Positions 27,744-35,245 of a stretch of 48,529 nucleotides of DNA are shown in pieces. The position numbers and the translations under genes were made by a program. This DNA comes from Beijerinckiaceae bacterium. GTDB taxonomy: Bacteria; Pseudomonadota; Alphaproteobacteria; Rhizobiales; Beijerinckiaceae. The notes beneath the pieces are model-generated. The model ran no database searches and had not been told where the DNA came from. It saw only the letters and a program-made list of their open reading frames with translations. The stretch's first letter is position 1. Each line of letters begins with the position of its first letter. Location of the stretch: the NCBI GenBank assembly GCA_025458025.1, contig JALOTF010000032.1:1-48529 (forward strand), read 5' to 3'.

Positions 27744-28462
27744 TTCAGGAAAGGCAGGAAGCGCTTCAGGCGCGCGCGGCGCTTCTCGCGCTTGATCACG
27801 CGGATGGCGTAAAGGCGCGGGTGGATCACATCCATCTGCATCCCGTCCGGCTCGGGCGGGAAAAGATGCTGATGCGACGGCGCGAGATAGAGCGTCATGT
27901 TCTGCTGATACCAGAACTCGACATCATCATTTTCCCACGCGGCCCGGCGCGGCGCGAGGCAGGCGCGATAGCCCTCGGCAGCGAATTTTTGCGCCCAGTA
28001 GCTCTGCCATTGCTCATTGCGATGCCCCTCACCACCCTGGCAGGGAATCGCCGCCGAAAACAGCACCACGGGCGCGGATTGGCAAAGGTAGCGCACGAGG
28101 CGATTTCCGGCTTCCTCCGAAAGATGCTCGGCCACTTCCAGCGAGATCGCGAGATCAACCGGCTTGACCTCGGGCCATTGGCTGGCCTCGAAATCGATCC
28201 GCTCGAAGCTCGGTTGGGGAATGCGCAATTGCTCGGCACTCACCCATGGGCCATCGAGGCCACGCAGGGAAGGGATGCCAAGATCACCCGCCGCCTTCAG
28301 CCAGGTGCCGACGCCACAGCCCACATCGAGCATGCTAGACGGCTTGTATGCGCCCAGCAGATGCCCCAGCACGATGCGCGCGGAGCGCTCGGAGAGATCG
28401 GCAAAGCCCGCGAAGAAGTCCTTCGAATAGGCCTTGGCCCTCTCTTCGGAACTGTCGGCCAT
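27740..28462 (-). CDS. class I SAM-dependent methyltransferase
   Basis: A 240-residue protein with an N-terminal helix (AYSKDFFAGFADLSERSARIVLGH), SAM motif I SMLDVGCGVGTWL at about residues 43-55, acidic GLDGPWV, and motif IV DLAISLEVAEHLSEEAG. The YSKDFF start and the DxGCGxGTWL form resemble Methyltransf_23-type enzymes found in polysaccharide clusters. The C terminus is rich in Lys/Arg (KREKRRARLKRF). The substrate is unknown. ATG at 28462 lies in the gap that holds copy 3 of the repeat. The 4-nt overlap with the fucosyltransferase gene suggests methylation of a fucosylated glycan, which is inference. Confidence 0.88.
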   Translation of the reverse strand: MADSSEERAKAYSKDFFAGFADLSERSARIVLGHLLGAYKPSSMLDVGCGVGTWLKAAGDLGIPSLRGLDGPWVSAEQLRIPQPSFERIDFEASQWPEVKPVDLAISLEVAEHLSEEAGNRLVRYLCQSAPVVLFSAAIPCQGGEGHRNEQWQSYWAQKFAAEGYRACLAPRRAAWENDDVEFWYQQNMTLYLAPSHQHLFPPEPDGMQMDVIHPRLYAIRVIKREKRRARLKRFLPFLK

Positions 28463-28527
28463 GGGACGAGCCTCGCGTTTCGGCGGCTTTACAATCGGGC
28501 GGGAGAGCTACAAGAACGCTGCCTACC

Positions 28528-28571
28528 GCATTTTCAAGCGAAGTGGCTACCGGTTCGCATGAAGAAAATGC
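28528..28571 (+). repeat. 44-nt palindromic intergenic repeat, copy 3
   Basis: Begins GCATTTTCAAGCGAAGTGG and ends ATGAAGAAAATGC, with the core CTACCGGTTCGC. It lies in the 215-bp gap between the divergent methyltransferase and asparagine synthase genes. The remainder of that gap shows no gene and only weak promoter-like sequence. Confidence 0.9.
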
Positions 28572-28677
28572 GGTCACGAAAAGAACGGCAGCGGTTGCGG
28601 TTAATTCACCGCAGACGCTCCATAGTCAATCGCCAGCCCCCACGGGTTTGAGGCGCTTCAAACCGGAGACGGGCCTG

Positions 28678-30612
28678 ATGTGCGGCATCGCGGCGCTTTT
28701 TCGCCCCGGCGGGCTCCGCCCCGATGATCGCGACGCGCTGCGCCGCATGACCGATTCCATCCGCCATCGCGGGCCGGATGACGAGGGCTTCTGGTTCGAT
28801 GAGGCGCGCGGCGTAGGCCTCGCCCAGAGGCGGCTCGCGATTCAGGATCTCTCGCCGGCCGGTGCGCAGCCCATGCTCTCGGCCTCCGGGCGCTATGCAA
28901 TCACGTTCAACGGAGAGATCTACAATTTCAAAGACTTGCGCGCTGAAATGGAATTGAAATCCGAAGCGCCCAACTGGCGGGGCCACTCGGATACCGAGGT
29001 TCTGCTCGCGCTGATCGAGGCGCGCGGGCCAGAAGCCGCGCTGAAGGCCGCGACCGGCATGTTCGCTGTCGTGCTGCTCGACCGGCAAACCGGCGCGGTC
29101 TACATCGCGCGCGATCGCATGGGCGAAAAGCCGCTCTATATCGCGGAAATCGGCGGCGCTTACCTCTTTGCCTCGGAGTTGAAGGCCTTCAAGGCGCATC
29201 CTCAATGGGATGGCACGCTCGATCACGCGGCCATCACCGGCTTCCTGCGCCACGGCTACATCACCGCCCCGGCAAGCCTCTATCGCGCGGCAAGAAAGCT
29301 GCCGGCGGGCGTGTTGCGGCACCTCGCACCCGGCCAACCAACGCAGGACACCGTCTACTGGGACAGCCTCGCCGAAGCGCGCGCGGCGAAGGCCAACCGC
29401 TTCACCGGCACCTTCGAGGAGGCGACGGACCGGCTGGATTCGCTGCTGCACGCGGCCATCCGCCGGCAGGTGATCGCCGATGTGCCGGTCGGCGCGTTTC
29501 TCTCCGGCGGGATCGATTCCTCCACCATCGCCAGCATCATGCAGGCGCAGGCGAGCCGGCCCATCGAAACCTTCTCGCTGGGTTTCCGCGAGGCGGAATT
29601 CGATGAATCGATTTATGCACGCGACATCGCAACCCATTTGAAAACCTCGCATAACGCGATTTCCCTTACAGGACAGGATGCGGCGGACCTGCTGACAACG
29701 ATGCCGTCGATCTATGACGAGCCCTTCGCGGATCCCTCGCAATTGCCGACGACTCTCATCGCCGGTTTCGCGAGACAGAAGGTCACGGTGTCGCTCTCGG
29801 GCGATGCGGGGGACGAGCTGTTCGCAGGCTACGGTCGCTATCATTCCGTGCGCCGCAAATGGGAAAGCGGCGCGCGCGGCAGCCTTGAGCGCTTCGCCTC
29901 CGGGACCTATGCCAACGCGCTTGATGCCCTGCTCGCAATCCCCGAGGCGCTTGGGCTGCGGTCAGTCGCGGGCCATCGCATCGGGCCGTTGCGCCTGCGC
30001 TTGCAGGATCAGGCCAAGCGGATGGGTGCTGCCTCGGCTATTGAAGCCTATGAGCGCAGCTTCACGGTGATGGATCAGGCGCATCGCCTCGTGAAGGGCG
30101 GCGTGGCCGAGGCGGACCCGCTGGTGGCGGAACTCGCCCGCGAACGCGGCTGGTCGATCCTCGATTCGGCGACCGTGCTCGATGCTCAGCGCTACCTGCC
30201 GGACGATATCCTCGTGAAGGTGGATCGCGCGGCGATGCATCACAGCCTTGAGGCGCGCGTGCCGTTGCTTGATCCAGAGATTATCCGCTTCGCGTGGTCG
30301 CTGCCGGATGAGCTGAAAACGCGGGGCAAGGAGCGGAAGGCTTTGCTGAAGGCCGTTCTCGGCCGTTATGTGCCGCGCGCGCTGTGGGATCGCCCGAAGC
30401 AGGGCTTCGGCATTCCCGCCGCGGCGTGGTTGCGCGGGCCGTTCCGTGCTTTGGGCGAAGATCTGCTCTCGCGCGAGCGGCTCGAACGGCAGGGGCTGCT
30501 GGAGACGGATCTCGTGCGTGCGATCTGGGAGGATTTCCTCGCCGGGGGGCAGCGCCGGGTGAACCTCGTCTGGACCCTTTTCGTGCTCCAGCTTTACCTA
30601 TCCGAGGCTTAA
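28678..30612 (+). CDS. asnB: glutamine-hydrolysing asparagine synthase-type amidotransferase
   Basis: A 644-residue protein with an N-terminal class II glutaminase domain starting at the catalytic Cys2 (MCGIAALFRPGG), with RHRGPDDEGFW and the ITFNGEIYNF loop. A C-terminal ATP-pyrophosphatase synthase domain follows (FLSGGIDSSTIASIM, the PPi loop; SLSGDAGDELFAGYGRY; DDILVKVDRAAMHHSLEARVPLLD). ATG at 28678 is required because the second residue must be cysteine; the frame is open to 28348 but that is not coding. AsnB homologues in glycan loci often amidate sugar acids or peptide-like groups rather than make free asparagine. The stop codon shares bases with the convergent GT2 gene. Confidence 0.95.
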   Translation: MCGIAALFRPGGLRPDDRDALRRMTDSIRHRGPDDEGFWFDEARGVGLAQRRLAIQDLSPAGAQPMLSASGRYAITFNGEIYNFKDLRAEMELKSEAPNWRGHSDTEVLLALIEARGPEAALKAATGMFAVVLLDRQTGAVYIARDRMGEKPLYIAEIGGAYLFASELKAFKAHPQWDGTLDHAAITGFLRHGYITAPASLYRAARKLPAGVLRHLAPGQPTQDTVYWDSLAEARAAKANRFTGTFEEATDRLDSLLHAAIRRQVIADVPVGAFLSGGIDSSTIASIMQAQASRPIETFSLGFREAEFDESIYARDIATHLKTSHNAISLTGQDAADLLTTMPSIYDEPFADPSQLPTTLIAGFARQKVTVSLSGDAGDELFAGYGRYHSVRRKWESGARGSLERFASGTYANALDALLAIPEALGLRSVAGHRIGPLRLRLQDQAKRMGAASAIEAYERSFTVMDQAHRLVKGGVAEADPLVAELARERGWSILDSATVLDAQRYLPDDILVKVDRAAMHHSLEARVPLLDPEIIRFAWSLPDELKTRGKERKALLKAVLGRYVPRALWDRPKQGFGIPAAAWLRGPFRALGEDLLSRERLERQGLLETDLVRAIWEDFLAGGQRRVNLVWTLFVLQLYLSEA

Positions 30613-31547
30613 GCTCCGTCGACCTTCTTGTACGGCTGCGGGCGAATCCCGAAAATGTAAGCAAAAGAACCGAGGCCGCTCGCGACCTGCTTCGCCTGCT
30701 TGAAGGCGAATGTCTTGCCGGCATTCCCCATGAGCATCGCGGGGAGGGCAGGAATCATCATCACGAGGCCGCCCGCGAGCCGCCCCGCGCCTTTGGTGAT
30801 GCTGCGGAAAATGGCCTTCGCCTTGCCGCGCTGCTTTTCATGCAAAACGGAAATGCTGATCGCCACGCGAAACGCGCGCTGCAATTGCCAATCCAGCGTC
30901 ATGCGATTGGCCGGCACGTTCTCCTTCACCACCGCTTCGCCGAGCCAGCGGATGATCGCGCCGGATTTGTGCACACGCGTGAAGAAATCCGTATCCGAGC
31001 CGCCGGTGAAGCGCAGCGTTTCATCAAAGCGCAGGTTGAGGCCATCCGCAGCGAAAATGCGGGATTTCACCAGCGTATTATGCCCCTCGGCCTTGGTGAG
31101 AAGCGTGCCGGTCGCGCGCTTGTTCGGCTCGGGCAGGGCCATCCAATCGGGCGTGCCGGGCGGATATACCGAGATCACCCGGCCATAATGTACATCCGCC
31201 TCATTGCGCTGTGCCGCGGCGATCATGGTTTCGAGCCAGCCGTGTGTGGCTTCCTCGTCATCGTCGATATAGAGCAGCCAGTCATAGCCACGCTCGGCGG
31301 CGGTAATGCCGCAGCGATTGCGCGCGAAGGGCAGGCCGAGTTCCGGCTCCAGCACCACAAAGATGTTCCAGCCGGTTTCCTGCGCTATGCGCGCGGCCTG
31401 TTCCGCGCAGGTGATCTCGTGATTGTTCTCGATCACCGCAATGGCGCATTCCACTCCTGCCGGCACGGTGGAAGCCGTGACGGAGCGCAGGCAGGTCTCC
31501 AGCAGTTTGGGCCGGTTGCGCGTGCAGATGGTGACGAGAAGACGCAT
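30609..31547 (-). CDS. GT2-family glycosyltransferase
   Basis: A 312-residue protein with a GT-A fold: N-terminal LLVTICTRNRPKLLETCLRSV, GLPFARNRCGITAAERGYDWL and the metal-binding acidic motif YIDDDEEATHGWLE (about residues 92-105). A catalytic-region GGSDTDFFTRVHKSGAII and a more hydrophobic C terminus (GRLAGGLVMMIPALPAMLMG, about 253-272) follow, perhaps membrane-associated. The donor and acceptor sugars are unknown. It is transcribed leftward, downstream of the phosphatase-like gene, and ends on the same TTAA as asnB. Confidence 0.92.
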   Translation of the reverse strand: MRLLVTICTRNRPKLLETCLRSVTASTVPAGVECAIAVIENNHEITCAEQAARIAQETGWNIFVVLEPELGLPFARNRCGITAAERGYDWLLYIDDDEEATHGWLETMIAAAQRNEADVHYGRVISVYPPGTPDWMALPEPNKRATGTLLTKAEGHNTLVKSRIFAADGLNLRFDETLRFTGGSDTDFFTRVHKSGAIIRWLGEAVVKENVPANRMTLDWQLQRAFRVAISISVLHEKQRGKAKAIFRSITKGAGRLAGGLVMMIPALPAMLMGNAGKTFAFKQAKQVASGLGSFAYIFGIRPQPYKKVDGA

Positions 31548-31620
31548 GCATTCCCCGCTTTTCCGCGTGAGACCTACGGCTTTCGCGTGCGCCTTTCAAC
31601 GGGCCTATGCCCAGAAAACG

Positions 31621-32352
31621 CTATTCGTGCCGGAGCACGAAGCGATCCACGAAATCCGCAAAGCTCTTCGCCTTGAAGCCGGCCATCAGGGCATCGGCGT
31701 CGTAATCCTCGCGCACCCAATCCAAGAAGGGCTTGGCTTCATCGGGATGCGCCGCGAGATAGGCCTCGAACACAGCATCGAGAATGCCCGCTCGCGAGGA
31801 GCGGATATGCAGATGCCGCAGCGAGAGTTCATCCTTCGCTGCGCGCACAGTCGCGCCTTGCGTCACGATCCGGTCGAAGGCGGCGATGAACCCCGCGCGA
31901 TCCGCTCCCGATTTGCAGTGCACGAGCATGGGCCGGGGCATGGTTTTCAGGCGTTCCGCAATCGCCAGCAGATGCTCGCGCGGCGGCGCCATGCGGGAGA
32001 AAACCGGGATATCCACCAACGTGTCATAGGTCAGGCCCAACGCCTCGGCCTTTTCGCGCGCCAGCGCATGGCCGCCATGGTTGGGCGCATCATGCCGGAC
32101 ATTGAGAATCGAGCGGATGCCTTTCCGCGCAGCCCAGGCGATATCCCACGGCATGGGCTGGTTGGAGCGCCAGCCGGTCGGGCCATATTGCTTGCGGTTC
32201 TTCCAGACGAGGCGCACCACGCCGAAATCCCGCACCAGCAAGTCGAACCACGCCGAAAAGCGTGCGCGGAAACCGGCAATCGGCCCCTCGAAGCGGCGAA
32301 GCTTCGGGGGCAGGGCATATTTGCCGGTCTCGGGCGCTCGGGTCTCTGGCAT
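31621..32352 (-). CDS. tyrosine / dual-specificity phosphatase-like protein
   Basis: A 243-residue soluble protein with the phosphatase P-loop HCKSGADRAGF (CX5R, about residues 145-155) and an upstream general-acid region (DIPVFSRMAPPREHL). The sequence GIRSILNVRHDAPNHGGHALAREKAEALGLTY matches the beta-alpha start of this fold in bacterial DSP-type proteins. The long N-terminal basic region (ALPPKLRRFEGPIAGFRARF) is extra. In glycan clusters such phosphatases sometimes regulate tyrosine kinases of polysaccharide export, but no kinase is visible here. It sits 10 nt after the PhnA-domain gene and 73 nt before the GT2 gene on the same strand. Confidence 0.87.
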   Translation of the reverse strand: MPETRAPETGKYALPPKLRRFEGPIAGFRARFSAWFDLLVRDFGVVRLVWKNRKQYGPTGWRSNQPMPWDIAWAARKGIRSILNVRHDAPNHGGHALAREKAEALGLTYDTLVDIPVFSRMAPPREHLLAIAERLKTMPRPMLVHCKSGADRAGFIAAFDRIVTQGATVRAAKDELSLRHLHIRSSRAGILDAVFEAYLAAHPDEAKPFLDWVREDYDADALMAGFKAKSFADFVDRFVLRHE

Positions 32353-32362
32353 GGAACCCCGG

Positions 32363-32575
32363 TCAGGCCTTTTTCAGGAATTCCGTGCGCAGCACCAGCC
32401 CCTTGATCTTTTCGACACGGCACTCGACCTCCGCCGGGTCATCCGTGAGGTGGATGCCACGCACCATGGTGCCGCGCTTGAGAGTGGTGGAGGTGCCCTT
32501 CACCTTGAGATCCTTGATGAGGGTGACGTTGTCGCCCTCTTTCAACTCCGTGCCATTGCTGTCGCGCACAACCAT
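32363..32575 (-). CDS. minimal PhnA (YjdM) C-terminal-domain protein
   Basis: A 70-residue protein consisting almost entirely of the PhnA C-terminal SH3-like domain: VRDSNGTELKEGDNVTLIKDLKVKG, then TTLKRGTMVRGIHLTDDPAEVECRV and LVLRTEFLKKA. E. coli YjdM is about 110 residues and has an additional N-terminal zinc ribbon, which is absent here. Domain-only forms are common in alphaproteobacteria; despite the old name, no role in phosphonate use is established. ATG at 32575 follows a GGGGGC stretch. The 297-bp stretch upstream (32576-32872) contains no gene I can support; it should hold the promoters of this operon and of maeB. Confidence 0.85.
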   Translation of the reverse strand: MVVRDSNGTELKEGDNVTLIKDLKVKGTSTTLKRGTMVRGIHLTDDPAEVECRVEKIKGLVLRTEFLKKA

Positions 32576-32872
32576 TTTGCCCCCGCTTTTCCGCGCGGCA
32601 AACGAATCCGCGCATCGCCCTGCCTTGTGACATGAAGGCAGAACGAGGCCAAATCGGGCCCGAAATCGCTGCACTTCGGGCGCGCTGGAAAAGGACTTTT
32701 TCCGAAAGCACGCACCCCGATCCGATTTTTGCATCGAATGGGGCAATTTGCGGGTTTCCACAAACTCGCCTTCGTGGTCTTGTCATGCCAACGGAAGAGC
32801 AGAAGAAGATTTGAACGATTTCAAGCCGCAACGTTGGCTTTCTGGCAGAAGCAAAAGGGGTTCGGGGGGAAC

Positions 32873-35158
32873 ATGGCCGTCGAAATGTCGAAGGACCTGC
32901 GGGAGGGCGCGCTGGTCTATCACCGGTTGCCGAAGCCGGGAAAACTGGAAATCGTGGCCACCAAGCCGCTCGGCAACCAGCGCGATCTGGCTCTCGCCTA
33001 TTCCCCCGGCGTGGCTGCGGCCTGCGAGGCGATCGTCGAGAACCCGGCGGAAGCGGATAACCTCACGGCCCGCCAGAACCTTGTCGCGGTGATCTCCAAC
33101 GGCACGGCGGTGCTGGGCCTTGGCGATATCGGCCCGCTGGCTTCCAAGCCAGTGATGGAGGGCAAGGCGGTGCTCTTCAAGAAATTCGCCGGCATCGACG
33201 TTTTCGATATCGAAGTGAACGAGAAACGCGTCGAAAAGCTCGTGGATGTCATCTGCGCGCTGGAGCCCACCTTCGGGGGCATCAACCTTGAGGATATCAA
33301 GGCGCCGGAATGCTTCGAGGTCGAGGCCCGCTGCCGCGAGCGCATGAAGATCCCGGTCTTCCATGACGACCAGCACGGCACGGCGATCATAGTCGCGTCG
33401 GCAGTTCTCAATGCGATGGAACTCGCCGGCAAGCCGCTCGACAAGGTGAAGCTCGTGACATCCGGCGCGGGTGCAGCGGCGCTTGCCTGCCTCAACCTGC
33501 TCGTCTCGCTCGGCGTGAAGCGCGAGAACATCTGGGTCACGGATATCGAGGGCGTGGTCTACAAGGGTCGCATCGAATTGATGGACCCCTATAAGGGCAT
33601 CTACGCGCAAGAGACCTCCGCGCGGAAGCTGGCGGAAGTCATCGAGGGCGCGGATATCTTTCTCGGCCTCTCGGCGGCGGGCGTTCTCAAGCCGGAACTC
33701 CTAAAGAAAATGGCCGAGAAGCCGCTGATCATGGCGCTCGCCAACCCGAACCCCGAGATCATGCCGGAAGTGGCCTATGAGGCCCGCCCGGACGCGATGA
33801 TCTGCACGGGGCGCTCGGATTATCCCAATCAGGTCAACAACGTCCTCTGCTTCCCCTACATGTTCCGGGGTGCGCTCGATTGCGCGGCAACCACCATCAA
33901 CGAGGAGATGAAACTCGCCGCTGTGCGCGCCATCGCCGAACTCGCGCGGGAAGCGCCGTCGGATGTCGTGGCGCGCGCCTATGGCGGCGAAGCGCGGCAT
34001 TTTGGAGCGGATTCGCTCATCCCCAGCCCGTTTGATCCACGCCTCATCCTGCGCATCGCGCCGGCGGTGGCGAAGGCCGCGATGGCCTCGGGCGTGGCCC
34101 GCGCGCCGATCGCCGATTTCGCGGCCTATGAGGAGCAGCTCTCGCGCTTCGTGTTCCGCTCGGGCTTCATCATGAAGCCTATCTTCCAGCAGGCGAAGGA
34201 AAGCCCAAAGCGGGTGATTTATGCCGAAGGCGAAGACGAGCGCGCGCTGCGTGCCGCCCAGACCGCGATGGAAGAGAAATTCGCGATCCCCATCCTCGTG
34301 GGTCGCCCGCATGTCATCGAGGCGCGCATCAAGCGCTTTGGCCTCGCCATCCGGCCGGGCGTGGATTTCGAGATCGTCAACCCGGAAGATGACCCGCGCT
34401 ACCGCGATTACGTGGCCACTTATCTCGAAATCGCGGGTCGCAAGGGCATCACGCCCGAGGCTGCGCGCACGCAGTTGCGCACCAATTCCTCGATCATCGC
34501 GGCGGTGGCCGTGCGGCGGGGCGATGCCGATGCGATGATCTGCGGCCTTGAGGGCCGCTATCGCTCGCGCCTCCAGATCATCCGGGATGTGATCGGCATG
34601 GAGGAGGGCGTGACGGAACTCGCGGCGATGTCGCTGATGATCACGTCCAAGGGCGCTTTCTTCATGGCGGATACCCATGTGAACGAGGACCCAACCGCCG
34701 AGCAGCTCGCCGAGATCGGTATTCGCGCGGCGGCGGAAGTGCGCCGCTTTGGCATCGAGCCGAAGATCGCGCTGATCTCGCATTCGGATTTTGGCAGCCA
34801 TGACAGCGAAAGCGCGCGCAAAATGCGCCGCGCCACCGAACTCATCGCGGCGCGCGCGCCCGAACTCGAGGTCGATGGCGAGATGCAGGCGGATTCAGCG
34901 CTTTCCGACAAGGTGCGCGAGCGCGTGCTACCGCATTCGAACCTCAAGGGCGTGGCGAATATCCTGCTGATGCCCGATCTCGATGCCGCGAACATCGCGA
35001 ACGAACTCACCAAGGTCATCGCGGATGCGCTGCCGGTGGGGCCGATCCTGCTCGGCACGGCTTACCCCGCGCATATCGCGACCTCAACCACCACCGCGCG
35101 CGGGGTGGTGAACCTCACGGCCATCGCCGTGGTCGAGGCGCAATCGCGCAAGGCCTGA
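32873..35158 (+). CDS. maeB: NADP-dependent malic enzyme, MaeB type (malic + Pta-like domains)
   Basis: It decarboxylates malate to pyruvate with reduction of NADP. The 761-residue protein has a malic enzyme domain at about 1-430: [59 protein letters not shown] and NADP loop [14 protein letters not shown]-terminal phosphotransacetylase-like domain follows at about 435-760 ([52 protein letters not shown]). This domain is usually regulatory and senses acetyl-CoA. ATG at 32873 is preceded by GGGGGGA with good spacing. It is followed by a strong intrinsic terminator, so the gene is probably monocistronic. Confidence 0.96.
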   Translation: MAVEMSKDLREGALVYHRLPKPGKLEIVATKPLGNQRDLALAYSPGVAAACEAIVENPAEADNLTARQNLVAVISNGTAVLGLGDIGPLASKPVMEGKAVLFKKFAGIDVFDIEVNEKRVEKLVDVICALEPTFGGINLEDIKAPECFEVEARCRERMKIPVFHDDQHGTAIIVASAVLNAMELAGKPLDKVKLVTSGAGAAALACLNLLVSLGVKRENIWVTDIEGVVYKGRIELMDPYKGIYAQETSARKLAEVIEGADIFLGLSAAGVLKPELLKKMAEKPLIMALANPNPEIMPEVAYEARPDAMICTGRSDYPNQVNNVLCFPYMFRGALDCAATTINEEMKLAAVRAIAELAREAPSDVVARAYGGEARHFGADSLIPSPFDPRLILRIAPAVAKAAMASGVARAPIADFAAYEEQLSRFVFRSGFIMKPIFQQAKESPKRVIYAEGEDERALRAAQTAMEEKFAIPILVGRPHVIEARIKRFGLAIRPGVDFEIVNPEDDPRYRDYVATYLEIAGRKGITPEAARTQLRTNSSIIAAVAVRRGDADAMICGLEGRYRSRLQIIRDVIGMEEGVTELAAMSLMITSKGAFFMADTHVNEDPTAEQLAEIGIRAAAEVRRFGIEPKIALISHSDFGSHDSESARKMRRATELIAARAPELEVDGEMQADSALSDKVRERVLPHSNLKGVANILLMPDLDAANIANELTKVIADALPVGPILLGTAYPAHIATSTTTARGVVNLTAIAVVEAQSRKA

Positions 35159-35178
35159 GCCTGCCGCATCCGCACAGG

Positions 35179-35212
35179 AAAAAGGCCGACCCGTTTCCGG
35201 GCCGGCCTTTTT
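35179..35212. terminator. strong bidirectional intrinsic terminator
   Basis: An A-run at 35179-35183, a 10-bp stem GGCCGACCCG / CGGGCCGGCC with one A-C mismatch, loop TTTC, and a T-run at 35208-35212. It serves maeB on the plus strand and the convergent envelope-protein gene on the minus strand. Confidence 0.88.
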
Positions 35213-35245
35213 GTTGCCTGTGCGAGCCTTGCTTGCGAACTGCGC

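Noticed and set aside
28348-28677. In-frame upstream extension of asnB
   Set aside because: The class II glutaminase needs cysteine directly after the initiator methionine, which fixes the start at 28678; the extension overlaps the divergent methyltransferase gene and a repeat copy.
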